From assembly GCA_944322355.1 (NCBI GenBank), contig CALUOT010000024.1, positions 1 to 39,953 on the forward strand: a stretch of DNA of 39,953 nt, in the 5' to 3' direction. Below the pieces are notes generated by a model, which saw only the letters and a program-made list of their open reading frames with translations, had not been told where the DNA came from and searched no databases. This stretch comes from an uncultured Bacteroides sp. GTDB taxonomy: Bacteria; Bacteroidota; Bacteroidia; Bacteroidales; Bacteroidaceae. The translations under genes were made by a program, and so were the position numbers. Below, one piece after another: positions 16,766-26,915 of this stretch. Every line of letters starts with the position of its first letter. The first letter of the stretch is position 1.

Positions 16766-18649
16766 ATGAAAAGAAACATCTTACTGACGTTACTGGCAAT
16801 AGGTACGCTTCCGGCCAATGTATGGGCACAGATAGACACAACCCGAGTGACCCGCGATTATTCACTCGACGAAGTAGTCGTCACCGGCACACGGCACGAG
16901 ACCGATGTCCGCCACCTTCCCATGACCGTCTCTGTGATCGATAAACAGCTGATTGAACAATCTTATAATCCGTCCCTGGTACCTATCCTGACAGAGCAGG
17001 TGCCCGGCCTCTTCACTACGGCACGTGGCATCATGGGGTTCGGCGTATCCGACGGGGCAGCAGGAAGCATCTCCCTGCGAGGCATGAGCGGAGGTTCCGG
17101 TCGACTGATGGTACTGATTGACGGGCACCCGCAATACATGGGCCTCTTCGGACATCCTATCGCTGATGCCTACCAATCGTTCATGGCCGAACGGGTGGAG
17201 GTATTGCGTGGACCAGCTTCGGTGCTTTATGGTTCCAATGCCATGGGCGGGGTAGTAAACATCGTTACCCGTAAGATGCCGGCCGATGGAGTGAAGACTC
17301 ATGTCAATGTGGGTTACGGTTCTTACAACACCTTGCAAAGTGAAGTAACCAATCGCGTTCGGAAAGGACGTTTCACCAGTGTAGTCAGCGGTTCCTACAA
17401 CCGAACGGACGGACATCGCCCTGATATGGAGTTCGAACAATATGGCGGCTATGCCAAACTGGGCTATGAACTATCCAACACTTGGAACCTGCACGCCGAT
17501 GTGAACGTCACTCACTTCAATGCAGCCAACCCTGGTAGTATTTCCACTCCCTTAGTGGACGCTTACCAGCGCATCACCCGCGGCATGACCTCCTTTGCCA
17601 TCGAGAACCATTACGAACGGACATCGGGTGCCCTGAGTTTCTTTTATAACTGGGGACGACACAAGATAGACGACGGATACAGCCCCTCGGAAGGAGAAGA
17701 GCCGCTGGACTACCGTTTTCATTCGAAGGACAACATGATGGGACTTTCTTGGTATCAAAGTGCCCAACTCTTCACCGGCAATCGATTGACCGTAGGAGTA
17801 GACTGGTATCGCTTTGGCGGGGAAGCATGGAACCAATATTTCAGCGGGGAACATTCGGACATCATTGACGAAACGCAGAATGAAGTGGCAGGCTATGTGG
17901 ATTTCCGACAAGCCATCGGTTCATGGATGACCTTCGATGCCGGGTTTCGCGCAGACCATCATTCACATGTGGGTACAGAGTGGATACCCCAGGTAGGGCT
18001 TTCTTTCCACCTGCCCAAGTCGGCTGAAATCAAACTCTCTGCCAGTAAAGGTTTCCGCTATCCGCTCATCCGCGAGATGTTCATGTGGGGTGTAGCCAAT
18101 CCCGAGCTTGAAGCCGAGAGCCTGTGGAACTACGAACTGTCCTATTCGCAAAAGCTGATGGACGGACGGTTGGCCTACGGTGTCAACGTCTTTTATATGA
18201 ATGCTGATAACCTGATCACCGTAGCCATGGTAGATGACCGCCGCATGAACGTCAACACTGGACAAACTGAAAACATGGGTGTCGAAGGGCAGATAGCCTA
18301 CCGCTTCAACCGCGCTTGGTCGGCCGATGCCAACTATAGCTATCTGCACATGGAAGAACCCATTATCGCCGCACCCGAACACAAACTCTACGTTGGTGCC
18401 GCCTATAACCACGGACGCTGGAACATTTCTACCGGTGTACAGTACATCGGTGGGCTATACACCGCTACTGGGGATGCTCCCCAGACCGAAGACTTTGTAC
18501 TTTGGAACTTGCGTGGCTCTTACCGCGTCACAGACTGGTTCTCCATCTGGGTCAAAGGCGAAAACTTATTGGCTCAACGCTACGAAATCAATGCGGGTTT
18601 CCCTATGCCGAAAGCCACCTTCATGGGAGGCATCAGCCTTCATTTCTGA
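16766..18649 (+). CDS. TonB-dependent outer-membrane receptor
   Basis: A 627-residue protein with a signal peptide (cleaved near residue 22, ANVWAQ), the TonB-box-like segment LDEVVVTGTRHE at about 31-42, a plug domain (about 45-155) with ERVEVLRGPASVLYGSNAMGGVVNIVT, and a 22-strand type beta-barrel ending in the aromatic GISLHF. The plug closely resembles siderophore, heme and cobalamin receptors (BtuB/HmuR type) rather than SusC, as it is short and lacks the extra N-terminal carboxypeptidase-like domain. The cargo cannot be told. It takes up a ligand at the outer membrane using TonB energy. No SusD partner or binding-protein gene is adjacent; the next gene converges on it with only 7 bases between stops. 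Confidence 0.92.
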   Translation: MKRNILLTLLAIGTLPANVWAQIDTTRVTRDYSLDEVVVTGTRHETDVRHLPMTVSVIDKQLIEQSYNPSLVPILTEQVPGLFTTARGIMGFGVSDGAAGSISLRGMSGGSGRLMVLIDGHPQYMGLFGHPIADAYQSFMAERVEVLRGPASVLYGSNAMGGVVNIVTRKMPADGVKTHVNVGYGSYNTLQSEVTNRVRKGRFTSVVSGSYNRTDGHRPDMEFEQYGGYAKLGYELSNTWNLHADVNVTHFNAANPGSISTPLVDAYQRITRGMTSFAIENHYERTSGALSFFYNWGRHKIDDGYSPSEGEEPLDYRFHSKDNMMGLSWYQSAQLFTGNRLTVGVDWYRFGGEAWNQYFSGEHSDIIDETQNEVAGYVDFRQAIGSWMTFDAGFRADHHSHVGTEWIPQVGLSFHLPKSAEIKLSASKGFRYPLIREMFMWGVANPELEAESLWNYELSYSQKLMDGRLAYGVNVFYMNADNLITVAMVDDRRMNVNTGQTENMGVEGQIAYRFNRAWSADANYSYLHMEEPIIAAPEHKLYVGAAYNHGRWNISTGVQYIGGLYTATGDAPQTEDFVLWNLRGSYRVTDWFSIWVKGENLLAQRYEINAGFPMPKATFMGGISLHF

Positions 18650-18656
18650 AATGAGC

Positions 18657-19895
18657 TTAATAACTGAATAAGATGACACCGCCTTCCACAATGGCTCCGT
18701 GTTCATAGCATCGGGAGTGTCCGTATTGCCTGTCCCAACCATACCCGCCGGTGAGGAAAAGGCCAAGGCTCGAAGTAAGACGATACTCCAGATTAACACG
18801 CCCCTCGAGGCTGTAGAGCCGACGTGGATAGCCTGCATCGTGATTCTTAAAAAGTTCGGTATGACGAAATCCAAGATCTCCACTTAGATGGAGCGGTCCG
18901 TAGACCGGTATTTCCAAACCTGCCCGATAAAACAGGGCACCGGAGAACTTATCCCCCCAATCGATAGAAGGAGCCCCCAAGCCAAGGATTGTATAAAACA
19001 GCGGATTTTTGAAACGTACGCCTACGTTAGCTCCCGTAGCATTTCCTCCGTAAAGCATCAGCTGCACACGTGTTTGAGGGTTGGCATTGACCAACCCCAA
19101 CTGAATGCCATCCAGGCGCTCTTTATAATAGTTGACCAAACCGATTTGTACACCCCGGGCCCGCACAGCCAAGTTTCCGGCACCTATCTGTACGCCTCGA
19201 AGTTCGCTCCCGGCCACATTGCCGATAGCAGAAAGCTGAACGCCCCGAACGAATCCCACGCCGATATTTACCAATCCGGCCATTTGCAGACCGGATAATT
19301 TCCCGTTCGTTGCGTTCAGCATACCTGAAAGAGCCACTCCTTGAAAAGTTCCGGAGATATTTCCTATACCGGTGACAAATACACCGCGTGTATGTTCGCC
19401 AGCCAAATTCATGAGTCCGCTGACACCGACTCCTATATTATCATCTCCATTGATAGTAACCAATCCGGATACTTGCACTCCCATGGCCTTGCGCCCATTG
19501 ATACCTACCAATCCGGCCACTGAAACCCCGCTTTGCGTGTCACCTGTGACATGAGTGATGCCCGATACTTGCAGCCCTCGCACGTTCTGTCCGGTGGTAT
19601 TCCACAAACCTGCTACCTGCAAACCAGATACGTTCCTACTAACATTAGCTCCCAACAGATTGACCCCTACTCCATCCAACCGATTCATCGAACTAACTAG
19701 TCCGAGGTTAAAACAAGTTCCTCCCACTGAATCGTTCGGCTGGGTAGACAAACGTTTGAAAAAAGACAAATTAATGCCACAAACACCTTTCTGGCCATCA
19801 ACCTTCACTTGTCCATCGACCGTTAAAAACGGTATAAGAATCAAGCTGCAACACAAAATAAAACGTCCTATTTTTTCCTTAAAATATTGCTTCAT
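18657..19895 (-). CDS. Secreted LA_2272-type surface repeat protein
   Basis: A 412-residue protein with a signal peptide of about 28 residues. Residues about 60-270 are a solenoid of short repeats with a G-[LV]-Q-[VI]-[SA]-G-L-x-N pattern (for example GLQVSGI, GVQVSGL, GVQIGLVN), recurring roughly every 18-22 residues. The last 130 residues (FKNPLFYTILGLGAPS and onward, ending GGVILFSY) look like amphipathic strands of a small beta-barrel. This matches the LA_2272 family of surface repeat proteins, whose function is not known. It is convergent with the TonB receptor, and 19 bases separate its start from the end of the ligase gene, with which it is probably co-transcribed. Confidence 0.78.
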   Translation of the reverse strand: MKQYFKEKIGRFILCCSLILIPFLTVDGQVKVDGQKGVCGINLSFFKRLSTQPNDSVGGTCFNLGLVSSMNRLDGVGVNLLGANVSRNVSGLQVAGLWNTTGQNVRGLQVSGITHVTGDTQSGVSVAGLVGINGRKAMGVQVSGLVTINGDDNIGVGVSGLMNLAGEHTRGVFVTGIGNISGTFQGVALSGMLNATNGKLSGLQMAGLVNIGVGFVRGVQLSAIGNVAGSELRGVQIGAGNLAVRARGVQIGLVNYYKERLDGIQLGLVNANPQTRVQLMLYGGNATGANVGVRFKNPLFYTILGLGAPSIDWGDKFSGALFYRAGLEIPVYGPLHLSGDLGFRHTELFKNHDAGYPRRLYSLEGRVNLEYRLTSSLGLFLTGGYGWDRQYGHSRCYEHGAIVEGGVILFSY

Positions 19896-19914
19896 TATTT
19901 ACCATTTTTCCCTT

Positions 19915-21573
19915 TTATCCTTTAGCTTCCTGATAAAGGAAACGTTTGATGGATTTTTTGGGAGTCTTTTCAAACTCTTCGGGATAAATTTTTACCTTAC
20001 TTATCTGGCTGTAAGCGGGTAATTCAGCATTGAGCGCCACCCGGTTTTCTTCCATGACTCGTTCGATATCTTCCTTGGTAAGCCCATGAGCAAAAGCATT
20101 CTCAAAATCGGGATATATCAAGGCCACCAAACGTCCATTTTGCTCCACGATAATACTTTCCGATACGTAAGTCATGTTATTCAGCTTATCTTCTATCTCT
20201 TCGGGATAAATATTTTGCCCACTGGCACCCAGTAGCATATTCTTGCTTCGACCTTTGATAATCACATTCCCCGCACGATCCATCAAGCCGAGGTCTCCCG
20301 TATGAAGCCATCCCGAAGGTTCAAGCACCTCGTCCGTAGCCTGTTGGTTTTTATAGTAACCTATCATTACATTAGGTCCCCGACAGATGATTTCACCAGG
20401 TATACGTTCAGGGTCAGGCGAAAGAATACGTACTTCCATACGGGGGGCTGCCTTTCCACACGAACCCAATTCGAACCGTCTCCAATCCTCATAGCAAATA
20501 ATAGGACCACACTCGGTCATACCATAACCTACAGTATAGGGAAAATCAATCATTTTAAGAAAACGTTCAATCTCTCCATTCAAGGCTGCTCCTCCTATAA
20601 TTACCGCGTGGAAATTGCCTCCGAAAGCCTGGATCACCTTCTCGCGAAGAGCAAGCTTTATCTTGTCGTTTACAATAGGCACCTTCATCAAAAGGCGCAT
20701 AGTAGGTGTTTCAAGCTTAGGAAGGACGTAGTTTTTGATAATTTTTTCGATAATAAGCGGCACGGATATAACGATAGCCGGACGAACTTCGGAAAAAGCC
20801 TGGAAAATAATCTTCGGGCTGGGCATACGCGTCAAGTAATAGACATGGCATCCACACGCAAACTCGTAGAGGAACTCGAAAGCCATGCCATACATGTGAG
20901 CCATAGGAAGGATGCTCACCACATTGTCCCCCGCTTTCAAAGGAAGTACCTCGAAAGCAAAAGCCAGATTAGACCAAAGACTTCTGTAAGGAATCATGAC
21001 GCCCTTGCTATACCCGGCCGTGCCCGATGTATAATTTATTAAAGCCAAGTGTTCAGGATCTTCCTTCACATAGCTGACGTGTTCACGCCGGAAGTTTCGA
21101 GGGTATTTTTTGCCAAATAACTCATTTAAATGGTCGCGTGCGTACGTCACCCCTTCACTTCTGGAGATAAGAATCGTAAAATCCGTCATCAGGAATATAC
21201 CATCCAATAAAGGCATAGCGGCTTCGTTAAGATTCTCCCACACCATGTCACCCACAAAGAGCAGACGGGCTTCAGAATGATTGACGATGTGATGTACATT
21301 ATCGGCTTTAAATTCATGAAGAATAGGTACGGCTACAGCTCCATAGGTAAGCGTGGCTAGGAATGTTACCGCCCAATGCGAACTATTGCGCCCGCAAATG
21401 GCTATTTTATCCCCCTTTTTCACCCCACACGCTTGAAAAATAATGTGCAGTTTTTCGATCTTGCGTGCCACATCTTTATATTGTAACGTGGCTCCTTTGT
21501 AATCCGTCAACGCATCAAGATCCCAATGCTCGTGGATGCTCTTTTCTATATATCCGATGAAGCTATCTTCCAT
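19915..21573 (-). CDS. AMP-binding long-chain acyl-CoA (or acyl-ACP) synthetase
   Basis: A 552-residue adenylate-forming ligase. Motifs seen are the P-loop YTSGTAGYSKGVM, the A5-like GYGMTECGPIICYED, GWLHTGDLGLMD, and KNMLLGASGQNIYPEEIE before the C-terminal lid. Such enzymes activate a fatty acid with ATP and transfer it to CoA or ACP. No signal peptide is present, so it is cytoplasmic or membrane-associated. The open frame runs 21 codons further upstream, but the ATG at 21573 (MEDSFIGYIEKS) is preferred because the promoter lies inside the longer version. Substrate chain length and acceptor are not readable here. Confidence 0.9.
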   Translation of the reverse strand: MEDSFIGYIEKSIHEHWDLDALTDYKGATLQYKDVARKIEKLHIIFQACGVKKGDKIAICGRNSSHWAVTFLATLTYGAVAVPILHEFKADNVHHIVNHSEARLLFVGDMVWENLNEAAMPLLDGIFLMTDFTILISRSEGVTYARDHLNELFGKKYPRNFRREHVSYVKEDPEHLALINYTSGTAGYSKGVMIPYRSLWSNLAFAFEVLPLKAGDNVVSILPMAHMYGMAFEFLYEFACGCHVYYLTRMPSPKIIFQAFSEVRPAIVISVPLIIEKIIKNYVLPKLETPTMRLLMKVPIVNDKIKLALREKVIQAFGGNFHAVIIGGAALNGEIERFLKMIDFPYTVGYGMTECGPIICYEDWRRFELGSCGKAAPRMEVRILSPDPERIPGEIICRGPNVMIGYYKNQQATDEVLEPSGWLHTGDLGLMDRAGNVIIKGRSKNMLLGASGQNIYPEEIEDKLNNMTYVSESIIVEQNGRLVALIYPDFENAFAHGLTKEDIERVMEENRVALNAELPAYSQISKVKIYPEEFEKTPKKSIKRFLYQEAKG

Positions 21574-21605
21574 ATCTATTCTGATTTTTGAACGTTCAAT
21601 TTGGG

Positions 21606-21636
21606 CAAATATAAGAGCTTTTATCCACATCTGCAA
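21606..21636 (-). promoter_or_regulatory. Promoter of the acyl ligase gene
   Basis: On the minus strand TATATTTG occupies 21613-21606 and TTG occupies 21636-21634, with a 20-base spacer. It fits the Bacteroidota consensus and lies 33 bases before the ATG at 21573. The -33 half overlaps any longer version of the gene. Confidence 0.65.
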
Positions 21637-21731
21637 GGAAAAGGCCTGAAAATAATGTCAGATGCAAACGTTTGCTCCGAGTAAAATGAAGTTTTTTCCG
21701 CTCGTTTGCCAACTGCTTCACCTTTCCTGGA

Positions 21732-21739
21732 TATATTTG
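21732..21739 (+). promoter_or_regulatory. -7 box of the GH97 gene
   Basis: TATATTTG matches TAnnTTTG, 20 bases before the ATG at 21760. A TTTG lies 23 bases upstream, a little farther than usual. If transcription starts near 21746, the second ATG ([10 protein letters not shown] at 21769) is also a possible start. Confidence 0.6.
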
Positions 21740-21756
21740 CAGACAGATTATTATAA

Positions 21757-23925
<2,169 letters not shown>

Positions 23926-23966
23926 GGTAGAAAGAACGTGAGAGTTTCAATAGGCGGTTAGTTGAT

Positions 23967-23998
23967 GAGGGTGTGCCCGTATAGGCATGCCCTCTTTT
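23967..23998 (+). terminator. Intrinsic terminator of the GH97 gene
   Basis: GAGGGTGTGCC and GGCATGCCCTC form an 11-bp stem (with G-T pairs) over a 6-base loop, followed by TTTTC. The stem is nearly the same as that of the hisS terminator. Confidence 0.85.
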
Positions 23999-24221
23999 CA
24001 TTAAGTTATCGAATGAAGTTTCACCGGAATATATTGAAAATCAATAGTTTGCGGAAAAACATACTATGAAAGGAGGAGAGAGGTGAAAGATGTATGTTTC
24101 ACCATATCATGCTTATTATCAAACGTTTATGGAGAAGTGAAAGGGTGAAGGCTATTTAATAAAAAAATGAAGAATTATACGTTTAATGATACAGGGAATT
24201 TCTTTAAAGGGAAGGCTACGG

Positions 24222-24309
24222 AACATTAAATGTTATGCCAGATAACATCGTATGTTATCACCCGAAAAATAGTATGTTACGATGCAAAAGAACGTATGTT
24301 TTGCATCCG
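24222..24309. repeat. 22-bp tandem hairpin array, four units (array A5)
   Basis: ATGTT recurs at 24230, 24252, 24274 and 24296, exactly 22 bases apart, preceded by AACATTAA, AACATCGT, AATAGT or GAACGT. Perfect stems are present: GATAACAT/ATGTTATC at 24241-24259 and GATGCAAAA/TTTTGCATC at 24281-24307; AACAT/ATGTT is found in the first unit. The array sits between the converging ends of the GH97 gene and rlmH, ending 20 bases from the rlmH stop. Confidence 0.88.
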
Positions 24310-24328
24310 CAAATTCATACTCCCTACC

Positions 24329-24802
24329 CTACTCATGATGATACGGTTCACCCCTTAAAATGGTCATGGCACGATAAAGTTGCTCCACAAAAATGAGTCG
24401 CACCATTTGATGCGAAAAAGTCATGCGCGACAGGGATATTTTTTCGTGAGCTACGTCATATACTTTGGGAGCAAAACCATAAGGTCCTCCTATGAGGAAA
24501 ACTAACCGCTTATTGACGGTATTCATCTTACGCTTCATGTAGTCAGCAAATTCGACGGAACGCATTTCCTTACCGCCTTCGTCCAACAACACCACGACAT
24601 CGCCCGGCTGAAGAGCTTTTAAGATCAGCTCCCCTTCTTTTTCTTTCTGCATTTCTTCGGTCAGTTTCTTTGTGTTTTTGAGTTCGGGAATCACTTCCAC
24701 ATCAAACGTCAGATAACGTTTGGCACGCTGTACATAATCGTTGATAGCCGTAATGAAATGAGGCTCCACAGTTTTACCAACCACCAGCAAAATAGTCTTC
24801 AT
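24329..24802 (-). CDS. rlmH: 23S rRNA (pseudouridine1915-N3)-methyltransferase
   Basis: A 157-residue SPOUT-fold methyltransferase of the usual RlmH length. The SAM-binding knot reads FLIGGPYGFAPKVY, and the conserved C-terminus YRAMTILRGEPYHHE is complete. The enzyme methylates pseudouridine 1915 of 23S rRNA. The start is the ATG at 24802 (MKTILLVVGK); the open frame continues ten codons upstream into the promoter. It is divergent from the DUF4783-nadC pair. Confidence 0.96.
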   Translation of the reverse strand: MKTILLVVGKTVEPHFITAINDYVQRAKRYLTFDVEVIPELKNTKKLTEEMQKEKEGELILKALQPGDVVVLLDEGGKEMRSVEFADYMKRKMNTVNKRLVFLIGGPYGFAPKVYDVAHEKISLSRMTFSHQMVRLIFVEQLYRAMTILRGEPYHHE

Positions 24803-24829
24803 ATTCAAATCCTTTGATGATTTAGCCCA

Positions 24830-24877
24830 CAAAATTAGGGCTTTTTTGTGGTATTTTGCAATAAATGACTACCTTTG
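24830..24877. promoter_or_regulatory. Divergent promoters of rlmH and the DUF4783-nadC pair
   Basis: Minus strand: TAATTTTG at 24837-24830, with a TTG 21 bases further upstream, drives rlmH. Plus strand: TTTG at 24845-24848, a 21-base spacer and TACCTTTG at 24870-24877 drive the other genes. The two promoters overlap in a 97-base spacer, so they probably interfere. Confidence 0.7.
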
Positions 24878-24898
24878 CGTCTAGATAATTTCATCGTT

Positions 24899-25294
24899 AT
24901 GAGAAAACGAATTTGCATTTTGTTCATAGGCTTGTGCCTTGGAACGGTTGTATTGATGGCTCAGGATGTACTGAGTGGCGTGGCAACTGCCTTCAGAAAT
25001 GGTAATTCCGAAGCGTTGGATAAGTACATGTCCAACGGGGTTAGCCTCGTCCTTGCCGACGAAAAAGCCGAAATCACCAGCCGGTCGAATGTAGAAGCAG
25101 CCATCTGCCGTTTTTTCAGCACTCATCCAGTAAAGAGTTTTGATATAAACCACAAAGGCAAACGGGAAGAATCAGGGTTTATTGTCGGTACCCTACAAAC
25201 TTCTAATGGCATTTATCGCGTGAACTGTTATCTGAAGAAAATCGAAAATAATTACTTGATATATCAAATTAGAATTGATAAAACCAATGAATAA
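24899..25294 (+). CDS. Small exported DUF4783-type protein
   Basis: A 131-residue protein with a signal peptide (MRKRICILFIGLCLGTVVLMAQ, cleaved near residue 22). The rest is a compact alpha+beta domain with the segments SGVATAFRNGNSEALDKYM and FFSTHPVKSFDINHKGKRE, which recall the NTF2-like DUF4783 family of Bacteroidota. The function is unknown; NTF2-like folds often bind small ligands or mediate protein contacts. The start is the ATG at 24899; the frame opens earlier from a TTG inside the -7 box. The gene overlaps nadC by 8 bases, so the two are translationally coupled. Confidence 0.75.
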   Translation: MRKRICILFIGLCLGTVVLMAQDVLSGVATAFRNGNSEALDKYMSNGVSLVLADEKAEITSRSNVEAAICRFFSTHPVKSFDINHKGKREESGFIVGTLQTSNGIYRVNCYLKKIENNYLIYQIRIDKTNE

Positions 25295-26135
25295 GGAACA
25301 AGAATTGATTGACAGACTGATTGATCTGTCGTTTGCCGAGGATATAGGCGATGGGGACCATACTACGCTTTCGTGCATCCCCGATACGGCTATGGGTAAA
25401 TCCAAACTTCTAATCAAAGAAGCCGGTGTATTGGCCGGTATCGAAGTAGCCAAGGAAGTATTCCATCGTTTTGACCCAACGATGAAAGTCACAGTATACA
25501 TGGAGGACGGAGCAGAAGTCAAACCGGGAGACGTACCGATGATTGTAGAAGGTAAAGTACAGTCGTTGCTACAGACGGAACGACTGATGCTAAACATCAT
25601 GCAACGCATGAGCGGCATTGCCACCATGACCCACAAGTATGCCGAACAGTTAAAAGGAACTCATACACGCGTATTGGATACCCGTAAGACTACACCGGGA
25701 ATGCGTATTTTGGAAAAAATGGCGGTTAAGATAGGCGGAGGTGTCAACCATCGCATCGGGCTTTTCGATATGATATTGCTGAAAGACAACCATGTGGATT
25801 TTGCCGGAGGTATTGACAAAGCTATCAGCCGTGCCAAAGCATATTGCGCTAAGAAAGGAAAAGACCTAAAGATTGAAATAGAAGTGCGTAATCTGGACGA
25901 ACTGCAACAAGTTCTTGATTTAGGTGGAGTAGACCGAATCATGTTCGACAATTTCACACCCGAACTGACCAAGAAAGCAGTAGAGATGGTTGGAGGTCGT
26001 TACGAGACGGAGTCATCGGGAGGTATTACCTTTGATACCCTGCGTGACTATGCCGAATGTGGCGTTGATTTTATTTCCGTAGGTGCATTGACGCATTCAG
26101 TCAAAGGACTCGATATGAGTTTTAAAGCTTGCTGA
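25287..26135 (+). CDS. nadC: Nicotinate-nucleotide diphosphorylase (carboxylating)
   Basis: A 282-residue quinolinate phosphoribosyltransferase, of usual length. It converts quinolinate and PRPP to nicotinate mononucleotide, CO2 and pyrophosphate in de novo NAD synthesis. Conserved segments are EDIGDGDHTT near the start, DTRKTTPGMR, GGGVNHRIGLFDMILLKDNH, and ESSGGITFDTLRDYA with ISVGALTHS near the end. The ATG at 25287 overlaps the DUF4783 stop region by 8 bases; the upstream TTG reading is not needed. nadA and nadB are not in the window. Confidence 0.96.
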   Translation: MNKEQELIDRLIDLSFAEDIGDGDHTTLSCIPDTAMGKSKLLIKEAGVLAGIEVAKEVFHRFDPTMKVTVYMEDGAEVKPGDVPMIVEGKVQSLLQTERLMLNIMQRMSGIATMTHKYAEQLKGTHTRVLDTRKTTPGMRILEKMAVKIGGGVNHRIGLFDMILLKDNHVDFAGGIDKAISRAKAYCAKKGKDLKIEIEVRNLDELQQVLDLGGVDRIMFDNFTPELTKKAVEMVGGRYETESSGGITFDTLRDYAECGVDFISVGALTHSVKGLDMSFKAC

Positions 26136-26169
26136 AACGGATAGGAATTAAAATAAGAATCGGATTCAT

Positions 26170-26216
26170 ACACAGATTGGAAGAACTCTGCTTCGGAGTA
26201 TCTGTACAATCTGTGT
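26170..26216. terminator. Stem-loop downstream of nadC (ACAGATTG arms)
   Basis: ACACAGATTG at 26170-26179 pairs with CAATCTGTGT at 26207-26216, with a weaker inner stem ACTC/GAGT. It lies 35 bases after the nadC stop. There is no strong T run. The arm sequence belongs to the same ACAGAT word family as the inverted repeat between leuC and leuD. Confidence 0.55.
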
Positions 26217-26266
26217 TATTTGTATCCATATCGTCTATGACTTATCTTTTAACTTCTTTTTAAACT

Positions 26267-26274
26267 TAATTTTG
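26267..26274 (+). promoter_or_regulatory. -7 box of the ECF sigma operon
   Basis: TAATTTTG matches TAnnTTTG, 72 bases before the sigma gene start at 26346. No TTTG is seen at the usual distance upstream, so the operon may be recognised partly by its own sigma factor. Confidence 0.45.
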
Positions 26275-26345
26275 CAGCATTTCCCAGAATGCTGCGTCTA
26301 ACAGACAAATGGCGTGAAGATGCGTCCGTATAAAAGGCACAAGCT

Positions 26346-26915
26346 TTGGAAAATGATGTTGAATTGATAAAAGGTTGTCGGGAAGGTAGTGACGCCGCCC
26401 GAAAGAAGCTGTATACTCTTTATTCAGAGCGAATGCTGGCGATTTGTTATCGGTATACGGGCAATTTGGATGATGCATACGACGTTTTGCATGATGGATT
26501 TATCAAGATATTCACTCATTTCACTTTTCGAGGAGAATGTTCCCTCTCATCGTGGATAACGAGAGTCATGGTAAATCAAGCGATTGATTATTTACGTCGC
26601 AAACAGCATGTCATGCAATTAATAGTCTGTGAAGAACAACTGCCTGATGTGATTGACGACGAAGCAGAAATAGCGGAAAGCGGAAGCCAATTGTCAGAAG
26701 CTGTGTTGATGGAATTTGTGGCCGACTTACCAGATGGTTGCCGAACCGTATTCAACCTGTTCGTATTTGAAGAAAAATCTCACAAAGAGATTGCTGAATT
26801 ACTTCATATCAAGGAACATTCTTCCACATCACAGCTACACAGAGCCAAATATTTGTTAGCTCATAAAATTAAAGAATATAATAAGAAACATGGAAAAGAA
26901 GGAAGGAATAAATAG
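26346..26915 (+). CDS. ECF RNA polymerase sigma factor (Das-like)
   Basis: A 189-residue sigma-70-family protein with only regions 2 and 4. Region 2 (about residues 10-85) contains YSERMLAICYRYTGN, DDAYDVLHDGFIKIFTHF and SLSSWITRVMVNQAIDYLRRK; region 4 (about 118-180) contains DLPDGCRTVFNLFVFEEKSH and the helix-turn-helix HKEIAELLHIKEHSSTSQLHRAK. The best start is a TTG at 26346 with AAAAGG about 9 bases upstream; no in-frame ATG gives a full region 2. It overlaps the following anti-sigma gene by 26 bases, the usual sign of a sigma/anti-sigma pair. Targets unknown. Confidence 0.9.
   Translation: MENDVELIKGCREGSDAARKKLYTLYSERMLAICYRYTGNLDDAYDVLHDGFIKIFTHFTFRGECSLSSWITRVMVNQAIDYLRRKQHVMQLIVCEEQLPDVIDDEAEIAESGSQLSEAVLMEFVADLPDGCRTVFNLFVFEEKSHKEIAELLHIKEHSSTSQLHRAKYLLAHKIKEYNKKHGKEGRNK

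Larger units (their letters stand above)
23926..24328. other. Gene-free convergent region between the GH97 gene and rlmH
   Basis: No convincing gene is present in these 403 AT-rich bases. They contain the GH97 terminator (23967-23998), a 7-bp hairpin GGTGAAA/TTTCACC at 24082-24103, and a 22-bp hairpin array at 24222-24309 just before the rlmH stop. Confidence 0.7.

Noticed and set aside
18657-19895. Pentapeptide-repeat (quinolone-resistance type) protein
   Set aside because: The repeat is longer than five residues, has a G-x-Q-[VI]-x-G-L-x-N pattern, and the protein has a signal peptide and a barrel-like end.
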